From Kitagawia praeruptora (lineage: Eukaryota > Streptophyta > Magnoliopsida > Apiales > Apiaceae), in the NCBI GenBank assembly GCA_037693485.1, contig CM075346.1, positions 94,904,501 through 94,968,500 of the forward strand: a stretch of 64,000 nucleotides of DNA. Direction: 5' to 3'. Made by a program: the position numbers and the translations under genes. Positions 24,430-36,792 of this stretch are shown here, piece after piece. Below the pieces are notes generated by a model. The model worked only from the letters and a program-made list of their open reading frames with translations, made no database searches and was not told the origin of the DNA. Every line of letters starts with the position of its first letter. Position 1 is the stretch's first letter.

Positions 24430-24815
24430 GAGCATCTCCAACCACAAGAAATCCTTAGCTAAAATTAGATAAAAGATACCATAAATAAAAATTATAGAGA
24501 TTATCTAAAAAAAACTTGAACTCCAATGGGTCAAAGCTGTTAGCTATAATTTTAGATAATTTCTACAGGTTGGCTATATTTGTCGAACCTCTATATAGCT
24601 GTAAGAAGATTCCACATCATTCATTACCATATTGAAGTGATATATTCTATTTATAACAACCTAAATTATTAATAACATACTATTTTTAAAATATAGCCAA
24701 CCAATATAGCTAATACCATTGAAGTAAAATGTCTTACAGATTCAACAAATTTTACATAATGTCCTACAGGTCCAATTTAGCAAACCAATTTTAGCTATTC
24801 TCGTTGGAGATGCTC
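24430..24815. mobile_element. Harbinger/Tourist-type MITE inside R1 pol (unit 2)
   Basis: Same insertion as 3033-3429, with GAGCATCTCCAAC ends and TTA duplications (24427-24429 and 24816-24818). It is 11 bases shorter after a small deletion near 24603. Confidence 0.88.
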
Positions 24816-27800
24816 TTAGCAAGATACTGCAAACTCCCAATAATCTGAGAATACCTTAACTGAGACACAGGTACTCCTGAACTATTCTTGACAAGGGCAA
24901 TTTTAGGATCATACGGAGTACTTGCGATTCTACAATTTGAATAACCATACTTCTCAAGTATAGATTTCTCTATATAATGAGATTGTGACAAGGTTATTCC
25001 ATCAGTTGACTGAGTCAACTTGATTCCAAGAATCACACTAGCCTCTCCCATATCCTTCATTTCAAAATGCCTTTTCAAGAACCTTTTTGTCTCGTTAATA
25101 ATCTCAATATTGGTTCCAAACAACAAAATATCATCCACATACAGGCACACAATAATGCATTCATTTCCTTTAACCATGTAATAGACACACTTGTCACTTT
25201 CATTAACTACAAATTCTGATTCTAAAACAGTTTCATCAAACTTTTTATGCCAGTCTCTTGGAGCTTGTTTTAAGCCATATATAGACTTGATTAACTTACA
25301 TACTTTCCTTTCATTACCAGAGGCAACAAATCCCTCAGGCTGATCCATATAAATCTCTTCTTCAAGTTCACCATGAAGAAAAGTTGTCTTTACATCCATT
25401 TGATGGATGATCAGACCATGTACAGAAGCCAATGCTATAAGCATTCGGATTGTTGTCATTCTAGCAACTGGAGAGTATGTGTCAAAGTAATCAATACCTT
25501 CCTTTTGCTTAAAGCCCTTAGCTACCAGCCTAGCCTTATACTTATCTATTGAGCCATCCGGGTTCATCTTCCTTTTGAACACCCATTTACATCCTATAGT
25601 AGAACACCCAGGAGGTAGATCAAGTAACTCCCATGTTCTGTTAGAAATAATAGAGTCAATTTCACTTTTTACCGCACCTTTCCAGTACCTAGATTCTGAA
25701 GAATCCATGGCCTGTCGGAAAGTTAAAGGTTCATCCTCGATATTGTAAGTGATAAAATCACTTCCAAAATCCTTGACTACCTTAGCACGCTTACTCCTTC
25801 TAGGTTCCTCTACTTCATCAGGAATAGAGCTACTACCAGGATCTGCCCCCATATTTGTCATCCTTTCCACATGATCAGGAATAGACCTTGATGTGTGAGT
25901 GGGATCATCATCAGGAATACCCTGAGGTATACCAGTCTTCATAGGGAACACATCCTCAAAGAATGTTGCATCACGAAATTCAACTATAGTGTTAGCCACT
26001 ATTCCGTCTATGTCAGATTTTAATACTAAAAATCTCATAGCAGTAGTGGTTTCAACATAGCCCAGAAAAATGCAATCAACAGTTTTCGGACCTAGTTTCT
26101 TTCTCTTGTGTTCAGGGACAAGTACCTTTGCAAGGCACCCCCACACTCGAAGATATTTTAAACTAGTCCTTTTCTCTGTCCATAATTCATAAGGTGTCTT
26201 GTCCATATGTTTCAGAGGAACTCTATTCAGAATATGGAAAGCCGTATTCAGAGCTTCTCCCCACATGTACTTAGGCAACCCAAAATTAATCAACATACTA
26301 TTGATCATATCCTTAAAGGTTCTGTTCTTTCGTTCTACCACCCCATTAGACTCAGGTGTGTATGGTGGAGTTACCTCATGAACTATACCATTGCTCTTGC
26401 AAAATTCATTAAACGAGTTACTCGTATACTCACCACCTCTATCTGATCTCAAACGTTTAAGTACTTTACCAGTTTGTGTTTCAGCTTCAGTTTTGAACAT
26501 AATGAATTTATCTAGTGTTTCATCTTTATGCTTAAGCAAATAAACATAACAATGTCTACTACAATCATCTATAAAGGTAATGAAATATCTATTATGTTCC
26601 TTGGTCAAAACACCACCAAATTCACATATGTCAGTGTGCACTAAATCTAACACATTTGAATCCCTAACCACATTATGAAAGGGTTTCCTAGTTTGTTTAG
26701 CAGACACACATACTTGACATTTAGATTTCTTATCAATGGCATGTTTTGGAATCAGCTCTAAGTTCATCATATTCTTTAGAGCACCAAAATTCAAGTGACC
26801 AAGACGTGCGTTCCACAAATCAGACGATTCAACACAATTAATAGAAGAAACAACATTATTATTAATAAAACTGCCCAAAACAGGCTCAACATTTATTAAA
26901 AATAATCCATCCGAGAAGTAACCTTTGCCAAAAAATACACTAGTATTTGTAATAACTACTTTATTACATTTCAAAGAAACTTCAAAACCATTCTTAACTA
27001 AACAACTTCCACTTATTATATTTCTACGAATATCAGGAACATGATGCACTCTAGTAAGGGATAGAACACGCCCAGAAGCGAACTTCAGGTCCACGTTTCC
27101 TATTCCAAGTACTTGAGCTACACTAGCATTCCCCATCGTCACCGTCATTCCATGAGTCTGTTGATAAGATACAAACAGAGTAATATCAGTACAAATATGT
27201 ACATTAGCTCCAGTATCAATCAACCATTCATGAGACGAATAAGTGGAAAGAAGTACAGGGTTGTAGGTCACATACCCGTTGTTAGTTTCAGAAGCAACAG
27301 CCTCACCAACAACCATGTTAACCATTGACCCACCAGTGGTTCCAAGCACAGTGTTAGCTTGTGCTCCCACAACAGGTTTCTTAGCTTTCTTTTCAGGACA
27401 GTCCTTGCTCCAATGACCAACCTGTCCACAAGACCAACATGGTTTGTTTGCCTTTGGTTTCTTAGCCTTGTTCTTGTCCTTAGACTTAGTGTTTTCCTTC
27501 TTAGTGACAGACTTTCTTTTCTGTCCTACAGTCACTACATTCACCTTCGAACTCCTAGCATGTTCAGTAGGCATCACATGTCCTTGATTGGACTTGTGTT
27601 GCTCCTGTACAGAGATGTCCAACATCAGGTTTGTCAAGGTGATCTCTCCTTTCTGTCTTTTCAGGGAGAGTGCAAACTCTTCCCAAGACTTAGGGAGCTT
27701 TTCAATCACAGACATAACCTGAAACTTTTCAGGTAAGTCCATACCAGATTCCTTCAAAGCATGAACTAACATCTCAAACTCATGCACCTGCTCAGTCATG

Positions 27801-28201
27801 GATTTAGTATCCACCAGTTTAAAATCAAGGAACCTAGCCACAGAATACTTTTCCAACCCTTGCGAGTCAGTATTATGTGTCTGGTCAAGCTTCTCCCATA
27901 AGAGCTTAGCAGTGTAGGAGTCAGATGAATAAACATCGAATAGAGTGTTCGCTAAAGCTGCCAAAATTGCAGCCCTAGCCACCCCATCCTTTTCCTCCCA
28001 CATGGTATAAGCCTTAACAGTTTCAGCTTTCTCCTTAACCACAACTTGTTTCTCATACTGTACCACCGGCCATAGACCCTTTACCGTTAACCACAGTTTC
28101 ATCTTTTTCTGCCAACGAGAAAAACCAACACCCCCACTGAATTTATCAGGCATTCCTGACAAATCAATAGGTTGTGGAAAATGGTACGTAGTCCAATCCA
28201 T
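24816..28201 (-). pseudogene. R1 Copia gag-pol polyprotein up to reverse transcriptase (unit 2)
   Basis: One uninterrupted frame from ATG 28201, about 1128 Copia residues before it runs into the MITE. By residue: gag about 1-245; zinc knuckle C255, C258, H263, C268; aspartic protease D329-T-G; pre-integrase zinc region ending C495, C498; integrase triad D524, D587, E623; reverse transcriptase about 865-1100 with YVDD at 1021-1024. This is the gene order of Copia (protease, integrase, reverse transcriptase, RNase H). RNase H is cut off by the MITE. Frame integrity suggests the element was young when duplicated. The Copia lineage is not resolved by eye. Confidence 0.9.
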
Positions 28202-28259
28202 GGTAGGTACAAAAACACCAGACCCAGAGCTAGTCTCAACAACAGGAGTTTCAGTTTCG

Positions 28260-28476
28260 TCTTGAAGGGCTTGGTGACTCAGCTGTGTTCTTTCTCTCTT
28301 GTTGTCTTGGATTAAGCTACTGTGAGAGATAAGTGTTCTTACTTTTCTTGTTAATTACAGTTACTGATTATACTCTTGTTTATGCCTTAGTGATTTGTTT
28401 CGTTATTTGGTTAATTGCCTGTTCTTGTTTAATATATATCACTGCCTCATTGTTGTTTAGTGTAATATACCCAACA
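28260..28476. repeat. Inverted U5 end segment of the R1 LTR (unit 2)
   Basis: Reverse complement of 22232-22448, lying between the gag leader (about 58 bases upstream of ATG 28201) and the LTR body. The same arrangement in unit 1 shows that the inversion predates the duplication. Confidence 0.87.
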
Positions 28477-28477
28477 A

Positions 28478-29244
28478 TCTTGAAGAGAATATTGCCCCAC
28501 TTACGTTGTGATTGGGTTGTAGCAATATCACTTCCAGGATAAAACAGCACCGATCAAAGGGTTCACAAATACACCAGTGATCAACGGTGACCAGCACCTC
28601 AGTTCGCCTAAGAACTATGTATTTCTCCTATATGTATCGTGAGAGAACAGAGAAAGAAGAAAACGAATTGTGGTTCTATCCTTAGGACGTATCTCTTCCC
28701 TTAACGTTTATTTTCTTCTGTATTGTATATATAATACCAAAAATAAACGTAACTGATACTCCATAAAAGGAAAGTAAATATTCTGATTTAATTGCATTAA
28801 CTGCATCAGGATTTATTTTCAGTTACATAAGCATCAGGATTTGGTCATCAGTAATATCAGGATTTGGTGTCCATCAGGATCAGGATTCAGTGCTTGTCAG
28901 GAACTGATATCCATCAAGATTTAGCCCATCAGAATCTGATGTCTGACCAAGTCCATCAGGATTTTACTCCAAGTACTGATCCAAATTTTCATCAGGATTT
29001 AATCCAAATACTGATCCAAATTTTTCAGTACTGTTGCAACAAATAAATCTGAAATCTGTTAAAATAAACCAATAATCAATTCTTCTTTCACCTCAATTTA
29101 TTTATGGATTCCACTAAGAAAATGTCTTAGATCCAAACATGAAAGTTTAAGTCCTCTTACAAGGAACAACCTCCACTTGTTAGTTTCCGGAAATTTCATC
29201 AAGAACATATTATTAATATGCCTCAAACTTTCCATTTTCTAACA
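28478..29244 (-). repeat. R1 5' LTR body (unit 2)
   Basis: 767 bases matching 22461-23227 with few differences. It lacks the outer 217-base end in normal orientation plus about 12 bases between the two blocks. Confidence 0.87.
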
Positions 29245-29801
29245 ATTGATTCGGTAAAATCAATTCCGTTTTTACTACGGATTTTTTGTCACCGCCTTAA
29301 CATAATTAATTAACACGGTTAATTAATTAAGGAAATTGCCACGGATTTAATTGATTAGCACGGCTAATTAATTAAGGCAATTGTGTTAAGGAAAGCCACC
29401 ATTATAATTAATTAGCGCGGCTAATTAATTAAAGCAATTGTGTAGCGCACAAGTCTTCTCATCCTATAAATACTCATCTAGAGCATTAGAATTATTTACT
29501 CAAAAACACATATCCTCCTCTCATATACAGTCTCTTCTCTTCCTCTGGTGATAGTTCTTGCTCGTCTCAAGCTCGCTGAGAGTGACGCTCGTCTGTAGCC
29601 TCACTGCAATCCGTTTTATCCTGGAAGGCGTTTCGCTCGCACATACGGTGAGGACTAATACGCTTTAAGGAGACAGTCACGCACTGGACTCGGGTTTTTC
29701 GTTCCTTGTCTCCTTTTTTGTCTGTTTTAATTATACACATAACTGTTACTCACACATGCACAAATATTATACTGTTTGTATTTATCGCAGATTGTTTAAC
29801 A
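29245..29801 (+). repeat. R2 5' LTR right part (unit 2)
   Basis: From ATTGATTCGG, where R1 cut it, to GTTTAACA. It matches 36828-37384 with a handful of changes and has TATA-like CCTATAAATA at about 29463. It lacks the MULE-type MITE found in unit 1. Confidence 0.82.
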
Positions 29802-30145
29802 ATTTTAAAACGTATTATATAAATTATATCTGTGATCTGTACCTACATAATTATTTGTTTGTTTGAGTGATAGATTCTTAAAACAGTTTGTTTTGTTTGT
29901 TTGGTGTTACGATTTAGCCAGGTATTAAATCGTTGTTAAGTTTGTAAACCTGTTCGCGAGTTCCTGATAAACCAATTCCTGATATGTTTTGCTTCCCTGT
30001 CTATAATACATATGTAATATGTGTTAGGTGCTTTTGTTGGATTTATTATTAAAATAATTTAATGCTCGTGACCGAATGAATGTCTGCACATGCTATGCTA
30101 GTTAAGTCTGTGCGTGAATATTCAAGGTGTATGAATATTGTATTA

Positions 30146-30988
30146 CAGTAGAACCTCGATAAATGAATACTTTTGGGACCAAAAAAAAATATTCATTTGG
30201 CGAGATTATTTATTTATCGATTAATGAATATAATATTTATTTATCGATGAATGAATAATAATTCATTTAGATGATATTTTTAAACTTTTTCACCATTGTA
30301 AAATTCGATGAGAAGACGATGTTCGTGAATTAGAATATGGTCAGCCAGAGCAATATCCAAGATTTAACTAAACTCCTTTCGAAATTGAGCTATAGAAATG
30401 TGATGGATGTTGAACATCTTCTGAACTATCCTGCAAAGGATAATGCGATTATGGAATCTCCTGAATAGCATAATGCGGTTATGGAATCTCCTACGGACGA
30501 AGAAATTAATCATTGAAGCTGTACTAAATGATGAGGCAAATAATACCGAAGCCGATGATAGTATCATTATACCACAAGTGTCCACAAGAGAAGCTTTTTA
30601 AGCTATTGTCACTATGCAAAATTACATGCTGCAACATGATCAAAATATTCCAGAAGTGGTGCATGCTTTACACAAAATCAAGGATCAGATGCATTTTGGG
30701 GGAGGAAAGAAACAATCAACTTTGGAGGCATTTTTCGAAAAAATATGACTTATTAACGTGTTTGAAAATTAGTCATCGGATGAAATGTATCCGTGATATA
30801 TTATTTGAAATATAGTGATTATTCATTTATATTTACATAGGACCTATAAAAACTTCATTTGTATTTATTCGTTAATGCATTAAGCGAGGTTATTCGTAAA
30901 GCCCATTATACCAAGTTGGGACCGAAGAAAATTATTCATTAGACGAGGTTATTCATTTATTGAACATTCATTTATCGAGGTTCTACTG
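30146..30988. mobile_element. pogo/Emigrant-type Tc1-mariner element with transposase remnant (unit 2 only)
   Basis: Terminal inverted repeats CAGTAGAACCTCGATAAATG and complement, flanked by TA (30144-30145 and 30989-30990), the signature of Emigrant/Lemi-type plant pogo elements. The plus strand at about 30320-30770 reads as the carboxy end of a pogo/CENP-B-like transposase (LLNYPAKDNAIMESP, ADDSIIIPQVSTREAF, ending KKQSTLEAFFEK) with a duplicated block, frameshifts and stops. The catalytic core is missing. Unit 1 has the empty TA at about 10269. Confidence 0.88.
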
Positions 30989-31139
30989 TATATATGTTCT
31001 AATTTATGATTTGTGATCATAAATAAATGATACCCATAATTTGTATATGTTAGTTATTAAATTGATTAACGGGTGAGCCAATGTTGTTTAAAACATGAAC
31101 TTTGATCGATAAAGTGGCATAGAACAAATTATTGTTATA

Positions 31140-31144
31140 CTCCG
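31140..31144. other. Possible Stowaway excision footprint
   Basis: CTCCG sits between TA dinucleotides exactly where unit 1 carries the Stowaway-type MITE at 10419-10742. The five bases match the element's terminal CTCC plus G, as imprecise excision would leave. An internal deletion would look the same. Confidence 0.6.
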
Positions 31145-31223
31145 TAGTTAATAATACTTATAGGCCGGATTCACTTATGTAATCTATGTTGACTTAAGCT
31201 ATAACATGATATATTTCTATTTA

Positions 31224-31402
31224 GAGTAGTGCTGGAGGTACCAAATTGGGTATCAAATGACATGGCATCAAACACTTGGCATTTTCAAATATTTTTATTG
31301 GATTGCTCTGGCGGGCCCAGTATAACTATAACCAATTAAAACAAAGCCACATCATTTGGTGACAATTTTTGGTACCTAATTTTGGTACCTCTAACATTTT
31401 TC
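31224..31402. mobile_element. GGTACC-family MULE-type MITE (unit 2 copy)
   Basis: Same insertion as 10819-11010, with the TTCTATTTA duplication (31215-31223 and 31403-31411) and a 13-base internal deletion. Confidence 0.86.
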
Positions 31403-31581
31403 TTCTATTTAATATGAAATAGAAATTAAATTTTGTTTGGTCTACATTCTGTGTGTTCTTGTATGTGTAGCAAAGTTACATATATAGTATGATTTTGTAT
31501 GATCACTCATGTTCATTATGGAATAAGATTATTTGATAGTCGGGTACATTCTTTTATCTCACAATATTTACATAAATTATA

Positions 31582-31884
31582 CTCCCTCCGTCCCGTTGGG
31601 TTCTTTACATTGGAGGAGAACACGGAAACCAAGATAATGTTTAAAAAATGAGTAAAGTTAGATGAAAAGTGGGTAAAGTGGTGGGACCCATCAATATTTA
31701 ATAATAGATTTGAGATAGTAAAGGAAAATAGTGGGTGTAATAATGTTTTTTATAATTAAATATGAGATAATGAGGGAAAGTAGTGGGTGTAATAGTGGAG
31801 AAAACTTACTATTTTTGGTATGTAAAGAAATCAGTGGGACGTCCAAAAATAGAAACTGTAAAGAATCCATTGGGACGGAGGGAG
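31582..31884. mobile_element. Stowaway-type MITE (unit 2)
   Basis: CTCCCTCCGTCCCGTTGG...GGGACGGAGGGAG between TA dinucleotides. Same as the outer element at 11190-11746 but without the nested MITE. Confidence 0.9.
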
Positions 31885-31937
31885 TATTTATTAATGAGAT
31901 ATTATAATTTAGACTGCCCGTGAGATAGTTCATATGT

Positions 31938-32481
31938 AGAGTCCCACTCTATGGAGAACCGTCTTACGTGGAGAACCGTGGAGACCCACTTAAAATGCAT
32001 TAAAATTGTCCTTTATATAAGGCCCATGGCGGGGCCCCTTTACAAAAAAGTCTTATAATTCTACCCTCCATCCATTTGTCAAAGAAAAAAAAAGAAAAAA
32101 AAAATTCACTGTTCACGTGATGACGTGGCAGTGGATTTCACTGGTTAACGGTGCTTCGCACCTTCTTGTACGGCGCTTCGCGCCTTTATCATTCTAAAGT
32201 TGTAAGGAATGGCAATCAATGGTAAAGGCAATAGACGATTGACGGGTGTGTCGAGAGCCTTCGGCCCTCATGACTAACTAACTCATCCGTTTACTGTCTT
32301 AAATGCTTCGCATTTCCACGACAAGTTTTTTTTTTTTTTTTTTTTTTTTTTATATGGATAGAGCCAATTATTTTAAGCATTTTTTGTGAAGGTACCCTTG
32401 GCGGGGTCCTTATATATAAAGCAATTTTAATGCATTTTAAGTGGTTCTCCACGTAACATGGTTCTCCATGGAACAATGGCC
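31938..32481. mobile_element. Chimeric MULE-type element (unit 2 only)
   Basis: The 9-base duplication TTCATATGT is at 31929-31937 and 32482-32490. The ends match the 9743-10131 family (CTTACGTGGAGAACCGTGG). The core of about 210 bases and the right inner arm (TGGATAGAGCCAATTATTTT) match the differently ended element at 16807-17370. A T-tract of about 24 bases lies at 32328-32351. No gene. Confidence 0.85.
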
Positions 32482-35400
32482 TTCATATGTATTCGATGTA
32501 TATGTGTTGGCATGATGATGCTTGTTTCTGGAATATATATGGTGGAGCCTTGTCCGTGTGTCCGTTACACGTTTTCGCAATTATTGATTTGTTTCGGAGA
32601 GAGCATTTTAAATATTTAATTTGTATTAATTATTTAATTGTTGAATCGTTAATCATTGATTGAAGGAAAAAAAAAGTCCATATGAACTAAAATCCTTCGT
32701 GGATGTTTTTAGACGTTAAAAAAAAACCTAACAGACCTGGTACTTAATGAGTACAGGTTGAGGGTCAGCACAAGATTTATATTTTTCGGTTGAATTTATT
32801 CTTCCAATAAAATATATTCTTATGTTGGTGTCGGTCTGCTGCGGCAGTGACACACGAGCCTATTATGGTGATCCATGTGATACCTAATACGGTGAGTATT
32901 GATGTCAGCTCTGTATGCCGAAAATTCGAAGAAATCCGAGACGTTAACCCTAACGCATCAATTGATCAAGGATCACGGAATGTGGGTTATTGGAGGTTTA
33001 TATCCCTCAATGGGTACCAGTTCGTCTGGTTGTGCCATAAATTTCGGTTCTCTTTTGAACCATGCTGAAATTTTTGGAGAAAATTCAATAATTGAATTTT
33101 AGTGATAAGAATGTAAAAGTTCTTTAATCTGATGTTAAAACCAGTGAGGTTTTAAATGATGATGAAACCTGCTCTAATGAGAGGTGGTAACAAGAAATGT
33201 GATTACTATCTGAAGATAATAATACATTTGTTACGTGTACTCGGTAATGAGTAAGAGTGAAGCTAAATAGAGAAATTAGCGCTCTATAAGCTCAAGATAT
33301 CTAACCAACTTAATATGAAATTAAGAGGGTAAGGAATGACTTTGATACTGAATAACCACTAGGTGATGTTTGTTCACAATGTGGATATATTCATGAGGTT
33401 ACTGCACATTACTCGCATTAATCAAATTGAGTAGCTGCAGGTTGAGTTGCACTCTAATGGAGATGCAAAAGCGATGCTGATCAGTTCAGACTATCACTGA
33501 ATATGAGGATATTAGTCACGTAGAGACTAATCATTCCTTAAACAAGATACCTTGAAAGGAAATAATATAATTTCCTATTAATTCTGGAATGGTTTCGACA
33601 TTATTAAAAATATTAAAATGTGGGGGTATCTTGAAGCGAAAATAATTAAATTTTCTGAGAATTCTAGAATGTAGAGAAACATTCCTAGAAATAATTGAAT
33701 TGTGGGGGTATCTTGGAGATATCTTGATACTTATACCTATAAAGGCTAAAAGTGATCCAAAATAATCTAGGTATTTTGGATGGATATAGACAACGATTGT
33801 GTCTAATGATATCCTATACATGAATCTAAATAATGAGATTCTAATTTGTATGCAACTACGGAATCTGGGAATGTTTATTTATTTATTAAGCTAAGTAGTT
33901 CCACACAGATCCGTAAGTGATCCAAATGAACTCCTAAGTTATTGGATTAATGTGAGAATGAAATATTGTTGGAAAAACTTAGTATTTTAGACTAAGTTGT
34001 AGATCATTTTGAGACTCTGTTTGAGTGATAAACACTATGTGTTAGTGTTGTGTATTGGTTGGATTATATTTTACTCTGCGAGAGGATTCCAACGCATATT
34101 TACATGCTCAAAATGGATAAAAGGGTGAATGAGAACTGATGTTCCAAAGTACGACCCTTTAAAGTGGTATTTTAGAAGTGTACCACATCGAGATACACTT
34201 CATCGAGATGTCTTAACGATTTGCTTAGTGGTGAACCTCAAAACTTGAAAAAGCTAAGCGTTCCTCTAATAATTCTGGATGAAAGAATATATTAAGAGGG
34301 AAATTGGCCAAAGTTAAGAAATCAACGAGTCAAGATTTTCTAACATGTGTGCTAGAAAATGGACTACAGTGTTATAAGAACTCTCCATATCCCTTGTGGG
34401 GGAAAAGGATATTAAGGAATAGAGAGAGTGGTTCTATTAAGTAGAATCATGTTTGAAATTATATGGATCTTCTTGCGAGATAGATACCATTAGGACCTAA
34501 ATGGATTTTTCAAATTAAAAAAAGAAAAAGTATAAGGTCAGATTGACAATTAGAAATTACAGTCAAAGTGGAGACCTGATATATTTTGAAATGGTATTTC
34601 TCGGTTTACGAGAATGAGGTTCATTAAGATGATACTTAAAATTACCGTGTTGCGGAATTGAGAAGTATATCAAATGAACATTGAGATAGTCTTTCTAAAT
34701 AGATATTTAAAAGAAATCTACGTAAGATAACCTGAGGGTTTGTTGCTAAGGCAAGCGTAGAAAGACTATAACCAGGTGAAACATTTTGTGAATCAAAATA
34801 GACATCAAAATAGTGGCATATAAAATTTGATATTGCTATGATAAACAATGGCTTCAAAATTAATGACTCAGTTTTTCATTTTGAGGACGCTCAAACGTGA
34901 AAACTATATAATGCGTAATGCCAGTTTAGGGACACTTAAACTTGGTAATAAGTTGAATTGAAATTGCTAATTTTTGGGACGCTAAAATTGGTAATGTCAA
35001 TATGACGAACTGAAGCCTTAGCTGGTGACTGGTAAAGTTAATTACCAAAATGTAACATATGCCAATGTTGAGATGTCAAATTGATAGAAAATCAGTGAAT
35101 TGACAAGTGTATATATGTTATTTACCCATGAAATGTGACATATGCCAATGTTGAGATGTCAAATTGATAGAAAATCAGTGAATTGACAAGTGTATATATG
35201 TTATTTACACATGAGATGATAAAATTATTGTAATTGCACATGAGTGATCTGATCATTACGAGAAGTAATGACAAGATGATCATCTCTAGAAATTTTGATG
35301 AGACTTGAAGTTTTGATTTTTATAATTAAAATCTTAATAACTTCGAAAGTCTTAGAGGATACATGTCACACGTTGGTGATGTGAATCTTGAAGAGATCAA

Positions 35401-36792
35401 CGTAACTTAATCTAGTATAGCTAGAATGAATTCATATCTATCCAAGTGTAGATTAACAAGGATCTCTCAAGATTGATTGGAAGTCTGTTGTACATTTTAA
35501 AATGGTACAAAATCAGACATAGGCTACACAGTTGGTGAACTGAGTAGATGCACGAGTCAAATCGAAATTGGTCTCTTGAAAGTGATTGCAATGAGACTAA
35601 GGTGTTTGAGATATACTCGTGAACTTGGGCTGCATTGTAAACGATATCTAATTGTACTATGTGGTTATATTATGGATGTTAGGTGTTTGACTTTAAGAAT
35701 TTAAAAGTCATTAGTGAATTTATTTCACATTAACGTAAGCAGCCATGTCGTGGAAATCCTATATAGACGATTAAACATAGCTCGATTCATGATGGAATAC
35801 GAGTCTTTTGCATAATGTACGTGCATGTGTAAGAGGGTGAAGTGGTAGTCACTTTGTAAAGGATATTCCTAAATGACAAGAAAATGCATGTGTCTTCAAT
35901 ATGCATATTTTATGTGAATAATTTGCAAATTGGGAGATTACATTTTTGTGTGTGTAATGGTATGTCTCGCCTCTATGACGAAGACATAATATCATTAAAC
36001 AACTACTTTCAATGAGAATTATCAGGATTGACTCTGTAAAGTCAAATGATAAGTTATGGATCTACTAACCAGATGTTTAACTTAGATAATCTGGTCAAAC
36101 CAAGAGAATCTGGTTATACTGAGAGATAGTTGTAAAATCATCGAGAGGGATGGGCCTTAAGCCTATTGCTTAACGGGATCATGGTGGACACCCAACCATT
36201 GCTGACTGGAGATCCCAAGAACTTGGTTCAATGGGTCAACTAAATCATGATGACCAAATCACTGTGGGGGTAACCCCTGGCCTATTCCTATGATGAGGAA
36301 ACAGTGAGACCCGTAAGGTACGAGGGTAAGCTATTAAGCTTTTAATGATCTTTCGGTGAATACATGGAGTTCAAGGGTTGAATGCATGGAATTCAGTTGA
36401 GTAAACGCGGGTTACTCTTTAAGTATAAAGATCACCTATGTAGGAGAGAAGTGGGGCCGCTTCAAAGGAGAATTGCGAGGCACAATTCTTTAGAAACTCC
36501 TGCAGAACCAGGACGATGTTCCATGGCCAAAATGGACATAATCATGAAAGCTGAACGAGTCAGAAAGGATATAGTGATAAGTATATCATCGCTTACACAA
36601 ACGGTCGAACAGTTCAAAGAGCAAACCTCCACTGTCTACCAGTAAGGTCGGTATGCTTACTCAAGCGAAGGTTCAAGGAGCAAACCTCTACCTATCGTAT
36701 GCTATATCAGATCGAAGAATCTATCACCAAATCAAATTCTGTGTCTGTCTGGTGGGTGCGACTACGATATCAATCTCATCCATGTGGGGGAT

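Larger units (their letters stand above)
22232..29244 (-). mobile_element. R1 Copia LTR retrotransposon, unit 2 copy
   Basis: Complete left LTR (3' LTR, 22232-23227), purine tract at 23228-23236, RNase H (23763-24429), Harbinger-type MITE (24430-24815), gag-pol (24816-28201), inverted LTR segment (28260-28476) and 5' LTR body (28478-29244). It sits within the R2 5' LTR with a short ATTG duplication. It lacks a hAT-type insertion. It cannot be autonomous because pol is interrupted and no primer-binding site is visible. Confidence 0.9.
29802..36792 (+). mobile_element. R2 interior: decayed pol with MITEs (unit 2)
   Basis: About 7 kb between the R2 LTRs with no long frame. Copia reverse-transcriptase traces are at about 34490-34860, colinear with unit 1 at 13810-14180. 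A gag-like position (32847-33102) has only short frames that I do not recognise. Two imperfect direct copies of about 105 bases (ATGCCAATGTTGAGATG...) are near 35050-35210. It contains insertions at 30146, 31224, 31582 and 31938. Confidence 0.7.
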
